Below, piece by piece: positions 1 through 9,365 of a stretch of 64,000 bases of DNA (position 1 is its first letter; each line of letters starts with the position of its first letter). The translations under genes were made by a program, and so were the position numbers. Under the pieces are notes generated by a model. The model saw nothing but the letters and a program-made list of their open reading frames with translations, was not told where the DNA came from and searched no databases. The stretch lies in contig NZ_QEYD01000011.1 in the NCBI RefSeq assembly GCF_003122215.1, positions 1-64,000 on the forward strand. The letters are read 5' to 3'. Origin of the DNA: Pararhodobacter marinus (lineage in GTDB: Bacteria; Pseudomonadota; Alphaproteobacteria; Rhodobacterales; Rhodobacteraceae).

Positions 1-173
1 ATCTCGCTCGCGACACCCTTCTCCTTCAGGCGGATCGCTTCCTCGACCGCGATCTCGTCGAACGGGTTCATCGACATCTTCACATTCGCCAGGTCAACAC
101 CCGACCCGTCCGCCTTAACGCGGACCTTCACGTTGTAGTCGATTACCCGCTTCACGGGCACCAGAACCTTCAT
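1..173 (-). CDS. etfB: electron transfer flavoprotein subunit beta (5' part only)
   Basis: The gene starts at 173 and runs off the left edge, leaving 57 codons. The N-terminus [20 protein letters not shown], followed by [18 protein letters not shown], is the characteristic start of the ETF beta chain. With EtfA this subunit carries FAD/AMP and takes electrons from acyl-CoA dehydrogenases to ETF:ubiquinone oxidoreductase; two such dehydrogenases are encoded at 25275-28635. A strong AGGGAG ribosome site precedes the ATG. The upstream gene on the same strand is the cobalamin adenosyltransferase (337-909), 163 bp away, an order common in Rhodobacterales. etfA would be expected just outside the window. 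Confidence 0.93.
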   Translation of the reverse strand, partial: MKVLVPVKRVIDYNVKVRVKADGSGVDLANVKMSMNPFDEIAVEEAIRLKEKGVASE

Positions 174-336
174 GGGCGTTTGTCTCCCTTTGTCTCTTTG
201 CCCGTGGGCCGACTGGACCTGTGGGCACTTGGATGTTGCCTGTTTCCTAGCCCCTCCGGGAACCGGAAAACAGGGAAAAAACGACACCTTCAGTCATGCC
301 GACGCCGCGTCGGGCGCCGCGTTAGCGGCAACGCGC

Positions 337-909
337 TCAGCGATTGGCCCCCGGCACCCACAGCACGTCGCCCGCGCCGTTGTCATTCGCCGCGCGGGAA
401 GCGACGAAGAACCAGTCCGACAACCGGTTGAGGTATTTCACCGCCGCCGGGTTCACGTCGCCCTGCCGGGCCAGAGCCACGGCAAGCCGTTCGGCGCGGC
501 GGCTGACGGTGCGGCACAGATGCAGATGCGCGGCCAGCGCCGAGCCGCCGGGCAGGACGAAACTGCGCAGGGGTTGCAGGGCCGCGTTCATCGCGTCGAT
601 CTCGGATTCCAGCCGCTCGACCTGCGCGTCGACCATCCGCAGCGGCGGGTATTCGGCCTGCGCGTCGCCGTCGAGATCGGGGCGGCACAGATCGGCGCCC
701 AGATCGAACAGGTCGTTCGAGATCCGCATCAACGCGACATCCATCTGGCCCGTGGCGTGGAGCCGGGCCATGCCGACGCTGGCATTGGTTTCGTCAACGG
801 TTCCATAGGCTTCGACCCGCAGGTCGTCCTTGGCCACGCGGTTGCCATTGCCGAGCGCGGTGTCGCCCTTGTCGCCGGTGCGGGTGTAGATCTTGTTGAG
901 CACGACCAT
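337..909 (-). CDS. pduO: ATP:cob(I)alamin adenosyltransferase, PduO type
   Basis: This 190-residue protein has the PduO-type start (NKIYTRTGDKGDTALGNGNR, residues 5-24), in which the TRTGDxGxT loop binds ATP. It is followed by RVEAYGTVDETNASVG and, near the C-terminus, the conserved CRTVSRRAER helix. The family transfers the adenosyl group of ATP to cob(I)alamin to make coenzyme B12, needed by methylmalonyl-CoA and ethylmalonyl-CoA mutases. That fits the propionate (prpE) and ethylmalonyl-CoA (ccr) genes in this window. A GGGAGC ribosome site precedes the ATG. It lies between the HIG1-like gene and etfB on the same strand. Confidence 0.95.
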   Translation of the reverse strand: MVVLNKIYTRTGDKGDTALGNGNRVAKDDLRVEAYGTVDETNASVGMARLHATGQMDVALMRISNDLFDLGADLCRPDLDGDAQAEYPPLRMVDAQVERLESEIDAMNAALQPLRSFVLPGGSALAAHLHLCRTVSRRAERLAVALARQGDVNPAAVKYLNRLSDWFFVASRAANDNGAGDVLWVPGANR

Positions 910-949
910 GGTTGAGCTCCCAGAATAGCGGGTGAGGGGAAGGGGACGG

Positions 950-1156
950 TCAGCCGCCCGAGCGGAGCCAGGCGAAGAGCACGATCAGCACCACCGCCAC
1001 GAACTGCGCGCCGATGCGCCAGCGCATGATCTTGTTGGCGTTGCGCTTGTTGAATTCGCCGCCCTTGGCGAAGGTGCCGACGCCGAACATCAGGATCCCC
1101 AGAACGATCAGGGATACAAGGGCGATGACGATGAACAGCGGGTCTCTCAGCAGCAT
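950..1156 (-). CDS. small two-TM protein, HIG1-like (twin transmembrane protein)
   Basis: This 68-residue protein has two predicted membrane helices (about residues 5-28 and 46-64). The basic loop between them contains NKRNANKIMRWRIGAQ, which resembles the HIG1-domain signature (N-K-x-M-R-x-R-x-x-A-Q) of respiratory supercomplex factors. The family is small and the exact role in bacteria is not settled; some relatives associate with cytochrome oxidase. GGAGG lies 6 bases before the ATG. It is cotranscribed, by position, with pduO 40 bp downstream. Confidence 0.8.
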   Translation of the reverse strand: MLLRDPLFIVIALVSLIVLGILMFGVGTFAKGGEFNKRNANKIMRWRIGAQFVAVVLIVLFAWLRSGG

Positions 1157-1226
1157 GGCGGCCTCCGGGTTAGGCCTTCTACTTAGCGCCTGCGGCCGAT
1201 GATGCCAGCCCCCAAAGCGTCGCGGG

Positions 1227-2066
1227 TCAAAGCCGCGACAGCAGCCGTGCCACCCGCCGCTCGGACAACAGGCGCATTGCCCAACCCATCGCCCGTGTGA
1301 GCGTGGTGATCTTGTAGGACGGGCGCGGATCGGGGTCGTCGAGCGCGCGGTTGAGCGCCTTGCACACGGCCCCGGGGCCCAGTTCCCAGCGGTCTTTCTT
1401 TGCCGGCGGCTGGTAGAGCCGGTTCAGCAGGTCGGTTTCGTATTGCGCGCGGCGGGCGCTGTTTTTCCAGTCGATGAAACGCTCGAAATGCGGGATCGAG
1501 TTCACGCGGATCTTCGTGCCGATCGGGCCGGGCTGCAGCAGCACGACCTTGATCGGCGTATCGGCCATTTCCAGCGCCAGGATCCGCGTCAGCCCCTCGA
1601 GCGCGTATTTCGACGCGCCATAGGCCCCGCGCCACCGATAGGGCACGAAGCCCAGCACGCTGGAGCAATTGACGATCCGGCCATGGCCCTGCGCGCGCAT
1701 GACGGGGATCACCCGGCGTGTCAGGTCGTGCCAGCCGAAGACATTGGCCTCGAAGATTGCGCGCAGGGCGTCGGTGGGCAGGTCCTCGACCGCGCCGGGG
1801 ATCGCGTGGGCGCCGTTGTTGTAAAGCGCGTCCAGCGTGCCGCCGGTGGCCAGCAGCACCTCGGACAGGCCCGAGGCGATGCTGTCCGCGTCGGTATAGT
1901 CGATCCGCGGGCTCTCGAACCCGTCGGCGCGCAGGCGGTCGCAATCGGCCTGCTGGCGGCAGGCGGCAAAGACCCGCCAGCCCCGCGCGCGCAGGTCATG
2001 CGCGGCGGCATGGCCGATCCCCGAGGAACATCCCGTGATCAGGATCGACCGGCTTGCGGCGGTCAT
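1227..2066 (-). CDS. short-chain dehydrogenase/reductase
   Basis: This is a 279-residue classical SDR. The N-terminal Rossmann motif is TGCSSGIG (about residues 10-17), the structural motif is in LYNNGAH, the active-site Ser is in NCSSVLGF, and the catalytic pair is in YGASK. Substrate specificity cannot be read from sequence. The ATG at 2066 is chosen because it overlaps the stop of the upstream regulator gene as ATGA (4 bp) and gives the normal SDR length. The gene is therefore translationally coupled to a LuxO-like regulator and an Hpt protein, an unusual partner for a metabolic SDR. Confidence 0.9.
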   Translation of the reverse strand: MTAASRSILITGCSSGIGHAAAHDLRARGWRVFAACRQQADCDRLRADGFESPRIDYTDADSIASGLSEVLLATGGTLDALYNNGAHAIPGAVEDLPTDALRAIFEANVFGWHDLTRRVIPVMRAQGHGRIVNCSSVLGFVPYRWRGAYGASKYALEGLTRILALEMADTPIKVVLLQPGPIGTKIRVNSIPHFERFIDWKNSARRAQYETDLLNRLYQPPAKKDRWELGPGAVCKALNRALDDPDPRPSYKITTLTRAMGWAMRLLSERRVARLLSRL

Positions 2067-3454
2067 TTCTGGCCTTCCGCCTTCTCCCAGGCATCGCGCT
2101 TGCGGTAGATGGTCGAGGCCGACACATCGAGCTCGCGCGCAGCCTTGGGCACCGAATTGTTGTGCCGCTCCAGCGCGTCCTCGATCACCATGCGTTCGAT
2201 TTCCGCCAGCGTGCGCCCGCGCAGCGATTGCAGGCCCAGCCCCTGCGGCTCGGCGGGGATATCGACATGGACCGGGCGGTCGGCCAGCAGGTCGGGCGGC
2301 AGCATCTCGACGGTGACGAGCGGCCCTTCGTTCAGCACGACGACATTGCGCAAAACGTTGATGAGCTGGCGCACATTGCCCGGCCAGGGCAGGGTGCGGA
2401 ACAGCTCGCGCACGCGCGGCGACAGGCCCGAGAAGGACTGCCCTTCCTCGCGCGCCATCTGGATGACCAGCCGTTCGGCGATTTCGTTCACGTCGTCGCC
2501 CCGGTCGCGCAGCGGCGGCAGGTGGATCGGCACGACATGCAGCCGGTAATACAGATCCTCGCGAAAGCGGCCCTGTCGCACCTCTTCCAGCGGGTTGCGG
2601 TTGGTGGCGCAGATGATGCGCACATTCACCTTGCGCGGCTTCGTCGCGCCGACCGGCGTGATGGTCGAGGTCTGCAGGAATCGCAGCAGCTTCGTCTGCA
2701 GGTTGAGGTCCATCTCGCAGACCTCGTCCAGGAACAGCGTGCCCCCGTCGGCGGCGGCGGCGGCACCGATCTTGTCGTTGATCGCCCCCGTGAAGCTGCC
2801 GCGCAGATGGCCGAACACCTCGGATTCCAGCAGATCGACCGGGATCGCGCCGCAATTGAGCGCGACGAACGGCCCCGAGGCGCGCGCCGAGGTCTGGTGC
2901 ACGGCCTCGGCGCACAATTCCTTGCCGGTGCCGCTTTCGCCGGTCACGAAAACCGTCGCCATCGAGCGCGCGACCGAGCGGATCTTGTCATAGACGTTGA
3001 GCATCGGCTGCGAGCGGCCGATGAAGGGCGGCAGGACCTGCGCGTCAAGATCGACCAGCGAAATCGCAGGTCGGTGTCGCAGCGATTTGCGCGCGTTCTC
3101 GATGGCGCCGATCAGGCGCTGATCGTCGAAGGGCTTGACCAGGAATTCATGCGCCCCGGCGCGCATCATCTCGACCGCCTTGTTGATCGACCCGTTGGCG
3201 GTGATGACGATCACGCAGGTCTGCGGCTCGTCGCGCAGGATGTCGTGCATGACGTCCAGCCCCGCCCGGTCGGGCAGCATCAGGTCGAGCAGGACAATGG
3301 ACGACCGCAGCCGCCGGAAGGCCGACAGCCCGTCGGCGCCGGTGCCGTAGCATTCCACGTCATAGCCGGCGCGGGCGAGCGCAGCCTTGTAGATCATCTG
3401 CAGTGACGGGGTATCCTCGATCAGCAGCAGCGTGTCGGAATTGGATCTGGGCAT
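2063..3454 (-). CDS. LuxO-like sigma-54-dependent response regulator
   Basis: This 463-residue protein has a receiver domain (residues 8-120, phosphoacceptor Asp57 in LLDLMLPDRAG, Lys107 in VKPFD), an AAA+ domain (about 145-375) and a Fis-type helix-turn-helix (about 420-460). The Walker A motif is GESGTGKE and Walker B is GGTLFLDE. The sigma-54 contact loop is GSFTGA, a mild variant of GAFTGA, so sigma-54 activation is expected. It overlaps the Hpt gene by 1 bp (TGATG) and the SDR gene by 4 bp, giving a three-gene operon. No histidine kinase is adjacent, so phosphate presumably arrives through the Hpt protein, as in the LuxU-LuxO relay. The target genes are unknown. Confidence 0.93.
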   Translation of the reverse strand: MPRSNSDTLLLIEDTPSLQMIYKAALARAGYDVECYGTGADGLSAFRRLRSSIVLLDLMLPDRAGLDVMHDILRDEPQTCVIVITANGSINKAVEMMRAGAHEFLVKPFDDQRLIGAIENARKSLRHRPAISLVDLDAQVLPPFIGRSQPMLNVYDKIRSVARSMATVFVTGESGTGKELCAEAVHQTSARASGPFVALNCGAIPVDLLESEVFGHLRGSFTGAINDKIGAAAAADGGTLFLDEVCEMDLNLQTKLLRFLQTSTITPVGATKPRKVNVRIICATNRNPLEEVRQGRFREDLYYRLHVVPIHLPPLRDRGDDVNEIAERLVIQMAREEGQSFSGLSPRVRELFRTLPWPGNVRQLINVLRNVVVLNEGPLVTVEMLPPDLLADRPVHVDIPAEPQGLGLQSLRGRTLAEIERMVIEDALERHNNSVPKAARELDVSASTIYRKRDAWEKAEGQK

Positions 3455-3861
3455 CAGGCCTCGGGCGTCTTGCCTGGCGCGCGCGCGTCGGGACCGCCCG
3501 TCGCGGCCTGTTTCAGGTGGTAGAGCACGGTGTCGATCTCGCTGCGCAGGGGGCGCGTGACGACGATCAGCGCGGGCGCGGCCATGCCCTCGGCGACCTG
3601 ATCCACGCTGCGCGCCATGTCCGCCAGCCTTGCCGCGCCGACAGTCGCGGCAAGCCCCTTCAGCTCGTGCGCGGCGCGGGCAATCTTGCTGCCTTCTTCC
3701 GAGTCGAGCTCGGCGGCGATGCGCTTGAAGTCGGTGATCAGCTGCGCGCACAGCTCGGCGCGCAACTCGTCCCCGCCCATCGAGAACAGGCTTTCAAGGA
3801 CTTCGAGGTCCATCGCCGGTGTCGATGGTCTGGGCACGCCCATCCTGTAAATGTCATCCAT
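3454..3861 (-). CDS. histidine phosphotransfer (Hpt) domain protein
   Basis: A 135-residue, all-helical protein with the Hpt signature AAHELKGLAATVGA; His65 is the expected phosphorylated residue. Hpt proteins relay phosphate between a hybrid kinase and a response regulator. Here the acceptor is very likely the LuxO-like regulator encoded immediately downstream (1-bp overlap). The C-terminal 20 residues are Pro/Ala/Gly-rich and probably disordered. A promoter should lie in 3862-3960, which contains no other gene. Confidence 0.9.
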   Translation of the reverse strand: MDDIYRMGVPRPSTPAMDLEVLESLFSMGGDELRAELCAQLITDFKRIAAELDSEEGSKIARAAHELKGLAATVGAARLADMARSVDQVAEGMAAPALIVVTRPLRSEIDTVLYHLKQAATGGPDARAPGKTPEA

Positions 3862-3966
3862 GCTGTTGTTTATTCACGGTCAAAACCTGAACACTCCGTA
3901 CCTGAGCATGAGATTGCGGCGTAACGTTGACACAATCAAGAGGCGAATTGGCCTCCGAGCCGCATT

Positions 3967-3994
3967 GAGCCCCGCCGGCAGGCCGACGGGGCTC
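3967..3994. terminator. hairpin between prpE and the hpt operon
   Basis: GAGCCCCG and CGGGGCTC form an 8-bp stem around a 12-base loop. It sits 26 bp beyond the prpE stop codon, so it probably ends the prpE transcript. The U-tract is weak in both directions. Confidence 0.6.
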
Positions 3995-4020
3995 GAAGAA
4001 GCCGGTTAACATGCGTAATT

Positions 4021-5913
4021 TCAGCGTTTCGGGTAACCGACCGCTTTCAGCGCCTCGGCGATCTCATCCAGAATCGCCGGGTCGTCGATGGTCGCAGGCA
4101 TCTTGAAATCCTCGCCATCGGCGATCTTGACCATGGTCGCCCGCAGGATCTTGCCCGACCGCGTCTTCGGCAGCCGGTCCACGACGCAGGCCAGTTTGAA
4201 CGCCGCGACCGGCCCGATCTGGTCGCGCACCAGCGCCACGCAATCGCGGACAACATCCTCGGCCGCGCGGTTCGACCCCTTGTTGAGACACAGGAAGCCC
4301 ATCGGCAACTGACCCTTCAGCGGGTCGCTCACTCCGATCACAGCGCATTCGCCGACATCGGGATGCGCGGCCAGCACCTCTTCCATCGCGCCGGTCGACA
4401 GTCGGTGGCCCGCGACGTTGATCACGTCATCGGTGCGCGCCATGATGTAGATGTAACCATCCGCATCGACATAGCCCGCGTCGCCGGTTTCGTAATAGCC
4501 GGGGAAATGGTCGAGATAGGATTTGCGGAACCGCGCCTCGGCATTCCACAGCGTCGGCAGCGTTCCGGGCGGCAAGGGCAGCTTGATGGCGATGGCACCC
4601 AGCTCGCCGCGGGGCAGGGGGTGGCCGCCCTCGTCGAGCACCTGCACGTCGTAGCCCGGCATCGCCACGGTGGGCGAGCCCACCTTGACCGGCAGCGGCT
4701 CGATCCCCATCGGGTTGCCCGCAATGGCCCAGCCGGTTTCGGTCTGCCACCAATGGTCGACCACCGGCACGCCCAGCTTTTCCTGCGCCCATTCCACCGT
4801 CGCCGGATCGGCCCGCTCGCCGGCCAGATACAGGGTCTGGAGGTTCTTCAGGTTGTAATCCTTCAGGAACTCGCCATTCGGATCCTCGCGCTTGATGGCC
4901 CGCAAGGCGGTCGGCGCGGTGAAGAAGCTCTTCACCTTGTGGTTCTGGATCACGCGCCAGAAAGTGCCCGCATCGGGGGTGCCGACGGGCTTGCCCTCGA
5001 AGACGATGGTGGTGCAGCCGGCGATCAGCGGGCCGTAGCAGATATAGGAATGCCCCACGACCCAGCCCACATCCGAGGCCGCCCAGAACACGTCGCCGGC
5101 CTCGACATTGTAGAGGCCCTTCATCGACCAGTTCAGCGCCACCAGATGGCCCGCCGTCGGGCGAACGACGCCTTTGGGCTGCCCGGTCGTGCCCGAGGTA
5201 TAAAGGATATAGGCCGGGTGATCGCCCGAGACCGGCACACATTCCGCCGGTTCGACGCCGTATTGGAACGTATGCCACGCGACGTCGCGGCCTTCGGTCA
5301 GCTTCGCCACTTCCTGCTCGCGCTGGAAGATGACGGTGAAGTCGGGCTTGTGGCGCGCCGCCTCGATCGCGCCGTCAAGCAGCGGCTTGTAATGCACCAC
5401 CCGCCCGGGTTCGAGCCCGCACGAGGCGGCGATGATCGCCTTGGGCTGGCAATCGTCGATCCGTACGGCCAGCTCATGCGCCGCGAAGCCGCCGAACACG
5501 ACCGAATGCACCGCGCCCAGCCGGGCACAGGCCAGCATCGCTTCCAGCGCTTCGGGGATCATCGGCATGTAGATGATGACGCGGTCGCCCTTTTCCACGC
5601 CCTTTGCCCGCAGCGCGCCCGCAAGGCTGGCCACCCGGTCGCGCAATTCGCGATAGGTGATGCCCTTGGTCGAATGTGTGATCGGGCTGTCATGGATGAT
5701 CGCCAGCTGATCGCCGCGCCCGGCCTCGACATGGCGATCGACGGCGTTCCAGCAGGTATTGACCCGGGCGTCCTTGAACCATTCGTACAAAGGCGCGTTA
5801 TCGCCGAAAAGGGCCTTCGAAGGCGGCGCGACCCAGTCGATGGCCTGCGCCTGTTCCATCCAGAAGCCTTCGGGGTCGTCGATCGAGCGGCGATACACGT
5901 CTGCGTAGCTCAT
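4021..5913 (-). CDS. prpE: propionyl-CoA synthetase
   Basis: This 630-residue AMP-forming acyl-CoA ligase activates propionate with ATP and CoA. It has the acetyl-CoA-synthetase N-terminal extension (SIDDPEGFWMEQ), the P-loop-like motif YTSGTTGQPKGVV (about 243-255), the adenylation motif YETGDAG, and the C-terminal catalytic Lys in KTRSGKILR. The segment WAASDVGWVVGHSYICYGPL and the total length fit PrpE better than Acs. ATG at 5913 follows GGAGGA. The upstream region (5914-6135) carries several TTTGC/GCAAA boxes like those bound by ScfR-family regulators of propionate metabolism. Downstream assimilation through methylmalonyl-CoA needs B12, which the nearby pduO gene would supply. Confidence 0.93.
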   Translation of the reverse strand: MSYADVYRRSIDDPEGFWMEQAQAIDWVAPPSKALFGDNAPLYEWFKDARVNTCWNAVDRHVEAGRGDQLAIIHDSPITHSTKGITYRELRDRVASLAGALRAKGVEKGDRVIIYMPMIPEALEAMLACARLGAVHSVVFGGFAAHELAVRIDDCQPKAIIAASCGLEPGRVVHYKPLLDGAIEAARHKPDFTVIFQREQEVAKLTEGRDVAWHTFQYGVEPAECVPVSGDHPAYILYTSGTTGQPKGVVRPTAGHLVALNWSMKGLYNVEAGDVFWAASDVGWVVGHSYICYGPLIAGCTTIVFEGKPVGTPDAGTFWRVIQNHKVKSFFTAPTALRAIKREDPNGEFLKDYNLKNLQTLYLAGERADPATVEWAQEKLGVPVVDHWWQTETGWAIAGNPMGIEPLPVKVGSPTVAMPGYDVQVLDEGGHPLPRGELGAIAIKLPLPPGTLPTLWNAEARFRKSYLDHFPGYYETGDAGYVDADGYIYIMARTDDVINVAGHRLSTGAMEEVLAAHPDVGECAVIGVSDPLKGQLPMGFLCLNKGSNRAAEDVVRDCVALVRDQIGPVAAFKLACVVDRLPKTRSGKILRATMVKIADGEDFKMPATIDDPAILDEIAEALKAVGYPKR

Positions 5914-6004
5914 GGGTCCTCCTCCTCGTCCTTAGCGTCAGTTACGCCGCGCAAGGCCCGCCGCGCAACTGTGTTACCGGCGGACAAGAAGGATGCAGGC
6001 GCAG

Positions 6005-6118
6005 AAATTTGCAGAATGCGGCGTGTCGTCGCAGCAAATCTTTGCAAAATATCAGGAATTTGACGGCTCCTGTGCCGAGGGCGACGGATTTGCAAATCCG
6101 CCGCCCCCGTTCTTTGCA
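6005..6118 (-). promoter_or_regulatory. TTTGC/GCAAA operator cluster upstream of prpE (ScfR/PccR-like)
   Basis: Within 115 bp there are AATTTGCAG (6006-6014), GCAAATCTTTGCAAAA (6034-6049), GGATTTGCAAATCC (6086-6099) and CTTTGCAG (6112-6119). The third lies inside a near-perfect 26-bp inverted repeat (6080-6105, one mismatch). The regulator PccR of Rhodobacter sphaeroides is reported to recognise TTTGCAAA repeats in front of propionyl-CoA carboxylase genes, so this is a plausible operator for prpE. The 26-bp dyad might alternatively be part of a maeB terminator, although no U-run follows it. Confidence 0.6.
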
Positions 6119-6135
6119 GCCCGGGCCATCGCGAC

Positions 6136-8427
6136 TCAGCTGTAATGCGAAACCGGGGTTCCGGCGATGGCTGCCACGTTCAGCAGCCCGCGCGCGGTGA
6201 TCGACGGGGTGACGATATGCGCGCGGTTGCCCATCCCCATCAGGATCGGCCCCACTTCCAGTGCGTCCGAGCGGGTCTTGAGGATGTTGCGCACCGCGCT
6301 CGCCGCGTCGGTCGAGCCGAAGACGAGGATATTCGCCGCCCCGTCCAGCCGCGATTCCGGCATCAGGCGCGCGCGGACCTCGGGCAGGAGGGCGGCATCG
6401 ACATGCATCTCGCCCTCGTATTCGAAATCGACCCCCATCTGGTCGAGGATCTCCATCGCGCCCCGCATCCGCCGCCCGCTTTCGGTATCCAGTGTGCCGA
6501 ATTGCGAATGCGAGCACAGCGCCACTTTCGGCACCACGCCGAAGCGGCGGGCATGGCGGGCGGCGCCGATCACCGTCTCGGCCACCTGCTGCGGCGTCGG
6601 TTCGTGGTTGACCTGCGTATCGGCGATAAAGAGCGGGCCTTCATCCATGATCATCAGGCTCAGCGCGCCGACCGGGCGCAACCCGTCGCGGGCCAGAACC
6701 TGCCGCACATAGTTGAGGTGCCACAGATACTGACCGAAGGCGCCGCAGATCAGGCTGTCGGCCTCGCCCCGATGGACCATGATCGCGCCGATCGCGGTGG
6801 TGTTGGTGCGCAGGATCGCTCGGGCGGTGTCGGGGGTGACTCCGCGCCGCGCCATCAGGCCGTGATAGGTCTCCCAGTAATCGCGGTAGCGCGGGTCGTT
6901 TTCGGGGTTCACCACCTCGAAATCGCGGCCCGGCTTGATCGGCAGGCCGTAGCGCTCCAGCCGGCGTTCGATCACTTCGGGGCGGCCGATCAGGATCGGC
7001 ACCTCGGTGGTTTCCTCCAGCACCGCTTGCGCCGCGCGCAAAACGCGCTCGTCCTCGCCCTCGGCAAAGACCAGCCGACGCGAGGCGGCACGGGCCGATT
7101 GGAAAACCGGACGCATCAGCATGGCCGAGCGGAACACCGAATGATCGAGGCTGCTCTTGTAGGCATCCAGATCGTCGAGCGGGCGCATGGCCACACCCGT
7201 TTCCATCGCCGCGCGCGCGACCGAGCTTGCCACCACACCCATCAGGCGCGGATCGAAGGGCTTGGGGATCAGGTAGTCGCGTCCGAAGGTCAGTGTCTCG
7301 CCCTGATAGGCGGCCGCCGTTTCAGCCGAGGTGGTGGCACGCGCAAGCCGCGCGATGCCTTCAACGCAGGCCACTTCCATCTCGTCGTTGATCTGCGTCG
7401 CGCCCACGTCCAGCGCCCCGCGGAAGATGAACGGGAAGCACAGCACGTTATTGACCTGGTTGGGGTAATCGGACCGGCCGGTGGCGACGATCGCGCCGGG
7501 TGACACCGCCTGAACCGCGTCGGGCATGATCTCGGGCGTGGGATTGGCCAGCGCGAAGACGATGGGTTCGGGCGCCATGCGCGCGACCATGTCGGGGGTC
7601 AGAACGCCGGGGCCCGACAGGCCCAGGAACAGGTCGGCGCCGTCGATCACCTCGCCCAGCGTGCGCAGGTCCGTGGCCTGCGCGAAGGCGGCTTTCTCGG
7701 GGTTCATATCCTCGGCGCGGCCCTCGTAGACCAGCCCGTGGATGTCGCACAGCCAGATGTTTTCGCGCCGCACGCCCAGCTTCAGCAGCATGTTCAGGCA
7801 GGCGATTCCCGCCGCGCCGCCCCCCGTGGACACGACCTTGATGTCCTCGAATTTACGCTTGGTGATGTGCAGCGCGTTGGTCGCGGCGGCGCCGACGACG
7901 ATGGCGGTGCCGTGCTGGTCGTCGTGAAAGACGGGAATGCCCATCCGTTCGCGGCAGATCCGTTCGACGATGAAGCAATCGGGCGCCTTGATGTCTTCAA
8001 GGTTGATCGCGCCAAAGGTCGGCTCCAGCGCGCAGACGATCTCGGCCAGCTTCTCGGGGTCGGGCTGATCCAGCTCGATGTCGAAACAGTCGATATTGGC
8101 AAATTTCTTGAAGAGCACCGCCTTGCCCTCCATCACCGGCTTCGAGGCCAGCGCGCCGATATTGCCCAGCCCCAGCACGGCGGTGCCGTTCGACACCACC
8201 GCGACAAGGTTGCCGCGGCTGGTATAGCGTGCGGCATTGGCGGGATCGGCCTTGATTTCAAGGCAGGCCTCGGCCACGCCCGGGGAATAGGCGCGGCTCA
8301 GGTCGCGGCCATTGGCCAGGGGCTTGGTGGCGCGGATTTCCAGTTTCCCGGGCTTCGGATGCTCATGGTAGAACAGCGCCGCCGAGCGGAGAGTCTGTTT
8401 CGCTTCGTCGTCCATCTGAGTGCTCAT
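6136..8427 (-). CDS. maeB: NADP-dependent malic enzyme with C-terminal phosphotransacetylase-like domain
   Basis: A 763-residue protein. Residues 1-420 are malic enzyme: [12 protein letters not shown], catalytic [18 protein letters not shown], metal-site [12 protein letters not shown], and the NAD(P) fold [12 protein letters not shown]. Residues 440-763 are a phosphotransacetylase-like domain that regulates rather than catalyses in known MaeB proteins. It converts malate to pyruvate plus NADPH and CO2, feeding gluconeogenesis and lipid synthesis during growth on acetate, propionate or fatty acids. The ATG follows GAGGAG. A gene on the same strand (prpE) lies downstream. Confidence 0.95.
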   Translation of the reverse strand: MSTQMDDEAKQTLRSAALFYHEHPKPGKLEIRATKPLANGRDLSRAYSPGVAEACLEIKADPANAARYTSRGNLVAVVSNGTAVLGLGNIGALASKPVMEGKAVLFKKFANIDCFDIELDQPDPEKLAEIVCALEPTFGAINLEDIKAPDCFIVERICRERMGIPVFHDDQHGTAIVVGAAATNALHITKRKFEDIKVVSTGGGAAGIACLNMLLKLGVRRENIWLCDIHGLVYEGRAEDMNPEKAAFAQATDLRTLGEVIDGADLFLGLSGPGVLTPDMVARMAPEPIVFALANPTPEIMPDAVQAVSPGAIVATGRSDYPNQVNNVLCFPFIFRGALDVGATQINDEMEVACVEGIARLARATTSAETAAAYQGETLTFGRDYLIPKPFDPRLMGVVASSVARAAMETGVAMRPLDDLDAYKSSLDHSVFRSAMLMRPVFQSARAASRRLVFAEGEDERVLRAAQAVLEETTEVPILIGRPEVIERRLERYGLPIKPGRDFEVVNPENDPRYRDYWETYHGLMARRGVTPDTARAILRTNTTAIGAIMVHRGEADSLICGAFGQYLWHLNYVRQVLARDGLRPVGALSLMIMDEGPLFIADTQVNHEPTPQQVAETVIGAARHARRFGVVPKVALCSHSQFGTLDTESGRRMRGAMEILDQMGVDFEYEGEMHVDAALLPEVRARLMPESRLDGAANILVFGSTDAASAVRNILKTRSDALEVGPILMGMGNRAHIVTPSITARGLLNVAAIAGTPVSHYS

Positions 8428-8972
8428 CGACCCCTCCTCGAAATTTTGTTCAGTATTAAACCACTTTCATCGCGCCGCCAATCCTGATCGGCGGAAGCCT
8501 GCATTTTAAAGGGGCGGACAGGGCCTCCCGCCCGGATTGAGCCCATGCCAGCAGGGCCGGGATCATCGTCTCCACCCCTCCGGTCCGGCCCCGCGCCCGA
8601 ATCCCCGCCCCGAGGTTTCCTTCGGCCACGGCGCCGCCGAATCGTCCTCCGCGTTCCGTCCGGTGCAGCCTGACGGCCCGCCGGAATGGCGCGGACAGGG
8701 TGCCGGATCTGGACGTGGCGCGGGTTCTGGGTTCCATCGGTTCGGTCTTTCCGGATTCGAAGCCCGTAGATACCACGATTGTCGCAATCGCGCGCGCGGT
8801 TGCGTTGGTTGCGACTGTTGCGTCGGTCAAACCGGTGACAGCGCGGACGCCGCCTGCGAACCGGCTCGCGGCGCTCTGGCAGGGTGACGCCGGGGCGGAT
8901 CCGGCAGCCCTTGCATCGCCCCGCGCGCTGCGCAAAGCTGGATCAATTGGTCAATTCAGCACAGGCCCCGCC
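8428..8972. other. 545-bp region between divergent maeB and cdd, no credible gene
   Basis: It must hold the promoters of maeB (minus) and of the cdd operon (plus). Open frames on both strands here have low-complexity Ala/Arg/Gly compositions and no recognisable domain. The interval contains TTGCG-rich repeats around 8777-8826 and the dyad AATTGGTCAATT at 8945-8956. Confidence 0.6.
8945..8956 (+). promoter_or_regulatory. possible operator in front of the nucleoside operon
   Basis: AATTG-GT-CAATT is a perfect 5-bp dyad 16 bp before the cdd start codon, positioned where a repressor would block transcription. The regulator is not identified. Confidence 0.35.
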
Positions 8973-9365
8973 ATGTCCCTTTCCGAGGCAGCCATCGCCG
9001 TCCAGAAGATGGCTTATGTTCCCTATTCCCGCTTCAAGGTGGGCGCGGCGATCCGGGCGGTCTCGGGGAATGTCTATTCCGGCTGCAATGTCGAGAATGT
9101 CGCCTATCCGCAGGGTACCTGCGCCGAAGCGGGCGCGATCGCGGCCATGGTGGCGGGCGGCGACACCGAGATCGCCGAGGTCGTGGTGGTCGCCGATTCC
9201 TGCGATCCGACCCCGCCCTGTGGCGGTTGCCGTCAGAAACTGCGCGAATTTGCGGGGCCGGATGTGACGGTGACGATGCTGACGCTCGACGGGCGCTCGC
9301 TGACGATGACGATGGAGGCGCTGCTGCCCGGCGCCTTCGCCAAGTCGCATATGGACCGCGCCTGA
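8973..9365 (+). CDS. cdd: cytidine deaminase
   Basis: This 130-residue zinc enzyme deaminates cytidine and deoxycytidine to the uridine forms. The motif CAEAGAIAAM carries the catalytic Glu and the first zinc Cys, and PPCGGCRQ supplies the other two zinc cysteines; the substrate motif SRFKVGAAI is near the N-terminus. The in-frame ORF extends upstream to 8700 but that part has no family resemblance, so ATG 8973 is chosen. First gene of a tightly coupled operon; its stop overlaps the deoA ATG by 1 bp. Confidence 0.95.
   Translation: MSLSEAAIAVQKMAYVPYSRFKVGAAIRAVSGNVYSGCNVENVAYPQGTCAEAGAIAAMVAGGDTEIAEVVVVADSCDPTPPCGGCRQKLREFAGPDVTVTMLTLDGRSLTMTMEALLPGAFAKSHMDRA

Noticed and set aside
8456-8935. 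159-codon minus-strand frame between maeB and cdd
   Set aside because: Ala/Arg/Gly-rich composition, no recognisable domain, and it covers the divergent promoter region.
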